Source of the DNA: Mesobacillus harenae
Lineage (GTDB): Bacteria; Bacillota; Bacilli; Bacillales; Cytobacillaceae
NCBI RefSeq assembly: GCF_013343715.1
Contig: NZ_JABUNR010000010.1
Location: forward strand, 62,001-126,000
Direction: 5' to 3'
Length of the DNA stretch: 64,000 bases
Part shown: positions 63,380-64,000 of the stretch, in pieces
Layout of the letters: the number at the start of each line of letters is the position of its first letter
Numbering within the stretch: the stretch's first letter is position 1
The notes under the pieces: model-generated
Told to the model about the DNA's origin: nothing
Seen by the model: only the letters and a program-made list of their open reading frames with translations
Database searches by the model: none
Program-made: the position numbers and the translations under genes

Positions 63380-64000
63380 ATTCATAACACTATTTTTCTC
63401 CTCAATATCAGCTAATTTCGTGTTTACTTCCTCGTCAGTTAACCCATGCTCATGCACATAACGGTTTCTCGGATGCACGCGGCATTCATGGCTGCAGCTG
63501 CGAAGGTAAAAGTGTTCGTTTTCCTCTGAGGAGAGGATTTTCTTATTGCATTCAGGATTCGCACAGTTCACATATCTTTCACAAGGCTCACCTGTGAAAT
63601 GGTCTTTTCCTACCACAACATGCTCCTCAGCCCTGTTAACTGGAACACTGATTCTGTTGTCAAAAACATAACATTGCCCATTCCAATGACGTCCTTGGAC
63701 TTCTGGATCTTGTCCGTATGTGACAATCCCGCCATGAAGCTGTGAAACATCTTCAAATCCCTCTTTTTTAAGCCACCCGGAAAACTTTTCACAGCGTACT
63801 CCGCCTGTACAGTATGTTAGGATCTTTTTGCCTTCAAGCAACGTCTTATTATTTCGGATCCATTCAGGCAGTTCACGGAACGTTTCAATTTCGGGTTTAA
63901 TCGCACCTCTAAAATGCCCCAAATCGTATTCATAATCATTCCGTGCATCAATGACAACCGTATCCTCGGCTTGCATATGCTCGTAAAATTCCTTGGGGCT
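63374..64000 (-). CDS. trhO: tRNA uridine(34) hydroxylase (rhodanese family), C-terminal part
   Basis: The frame is open to base 64000, so the N-terminus lies outside the window. The 208 visible residues include a rhodanese domain ([20 protein letters not shown] and the catalytic loop [17 protein letters not shown]), then a C-terminal part with cysteine pairs (CANPECNKK and [13 protein letters not shown]) that look like a zinc site. These are features of TrhO/YceA/YbfQ, which hydroxylates wobble uridine in tRNA. It is not part of the sulfur regulon by position or operator. Confidence 0.92.
   Translation of the reverse strand, partial: SPKEFYEHMQAEDTVVIDARNDYEYDLGHFRGAIKPEIETFRELPEWIRNNKTLLEGKKILTYCTGGVRCEKFSGWLKKEGFEDVSQLHGGIVTYGQDPEVQGRHWNGQCYVFDNRISVPVNRAEEHVVVGKDHFTGEPCERYVNCANPECNKKILSSEENEHFYLRSCSHECRVHPRNRYVHEHGLTDEEVNTKLADIEEKNSVMNG

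Overview
The window looks like chromosomal DNA of a low-GC, endospore-former-type Bacillota, most likely a Bacillaceae genus near Bacillus/Mesobacillus/Neobacillus. Signs are AGGAGG-type ribosome sites, GTG/TTG starts, the Bacillus families DUF2533 (YpbS-like), DUF3219 (YkvR-like) and UreH, YrkD-J-like sulfur genes, an S-box, TnrA/GlnR and cre sites, a CGAAC-N4-GTTCG type SOS box and Bacillus intergenic repeats. Both ends are cut: parE at the left and a trhO-type gene at the right.

Layout. (1) 1-4.3 kb: parE end, parC, a secreted protein and a bacterial staygreen homologue. (2) 4.3-6.3 kb: a LAGLIDADG endonuclease and a tandem ribbon-helix-helix-like gene, transcribed leftward from a promoter with a near-perfect SOS (LexA) box; a decayed copy of the endonuclease start and of the SOS box lies at 10.6-10.8 kb. 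(3) 6.4-10.4 kb: aminotransferase, lactate-oxidase-like flavoprotein and a YjiH membrane protein. (4) 11-28 kb: one long leftward purine catabolism operon: xanthine dehydrogenase and its maturation genes, OHCU decarboxylase, uricase and HIU hydrolase as separate genes, allantoinase, allantoate amidohydrolase, an M20 hydrolase, a BMP-type ABC importer and a Rieske oxygenase. (5) 28-34 kb: urease operon ureABCEFGD plus ureH. Both operons carry a TnrA/GlnR box, one at an activating and one at a repressing position, so purine nitrogen and urea use should respond to nitrogen supply together.

(6) 34-36.6 kb: a Cys-rich protein, a BsuPI-domain lipoprotein, a small Gly/Tyr-rich membrane protein and a type I toxin-antitoxin pair (27-residue holin-like toxin with antisense RNA). 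(7) 36.6-38.6 kb: an S-box (SAM-I) riboswitch ahead of an SfnG-like sulfone monooxygenase and its FMN reductase. (8) 38.8-49.3 kb: a cluster around an R2-like ligand-binding oxidase (R2lox) with aldehyde and alcohol dehydrogenases, acyl-CoA ligase, two crotonases and an SCP2 protein. A consensus sigma-54 promoter precedes it and a CBS-PAS-PAS-AAA+-Fis activator is divergently encoded. This reads as an uncharacterised inducible oxidation pathway and is the best candidate for a new system.

(9) 49.7-59.8 kb: a large persulfide/sulfur-transfer region with a CstR-type repressor, three TusA-type domains, many rhodanese domains, two rhodanese-MBL persulfide dioxygenase-like paralogues, DsrE-like, TauE-like and DUF302 proteins and a CoA-disulfide-reductase-rhodanese fusion. 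At least four good TACCC-type operators sit on its promoters, two of them in a tandemly duplicated promoter-operator unit. (10) 59.8-64 kb: NUDIX protein, DUF2533 protein, a nine-unit 52-bp palindromic tandem repeat, a luciferase-like monooxygenase, a YkvR-like protein and the trhO fragment.

All calls come from reading the sequence and remembered family features; no searches were run.
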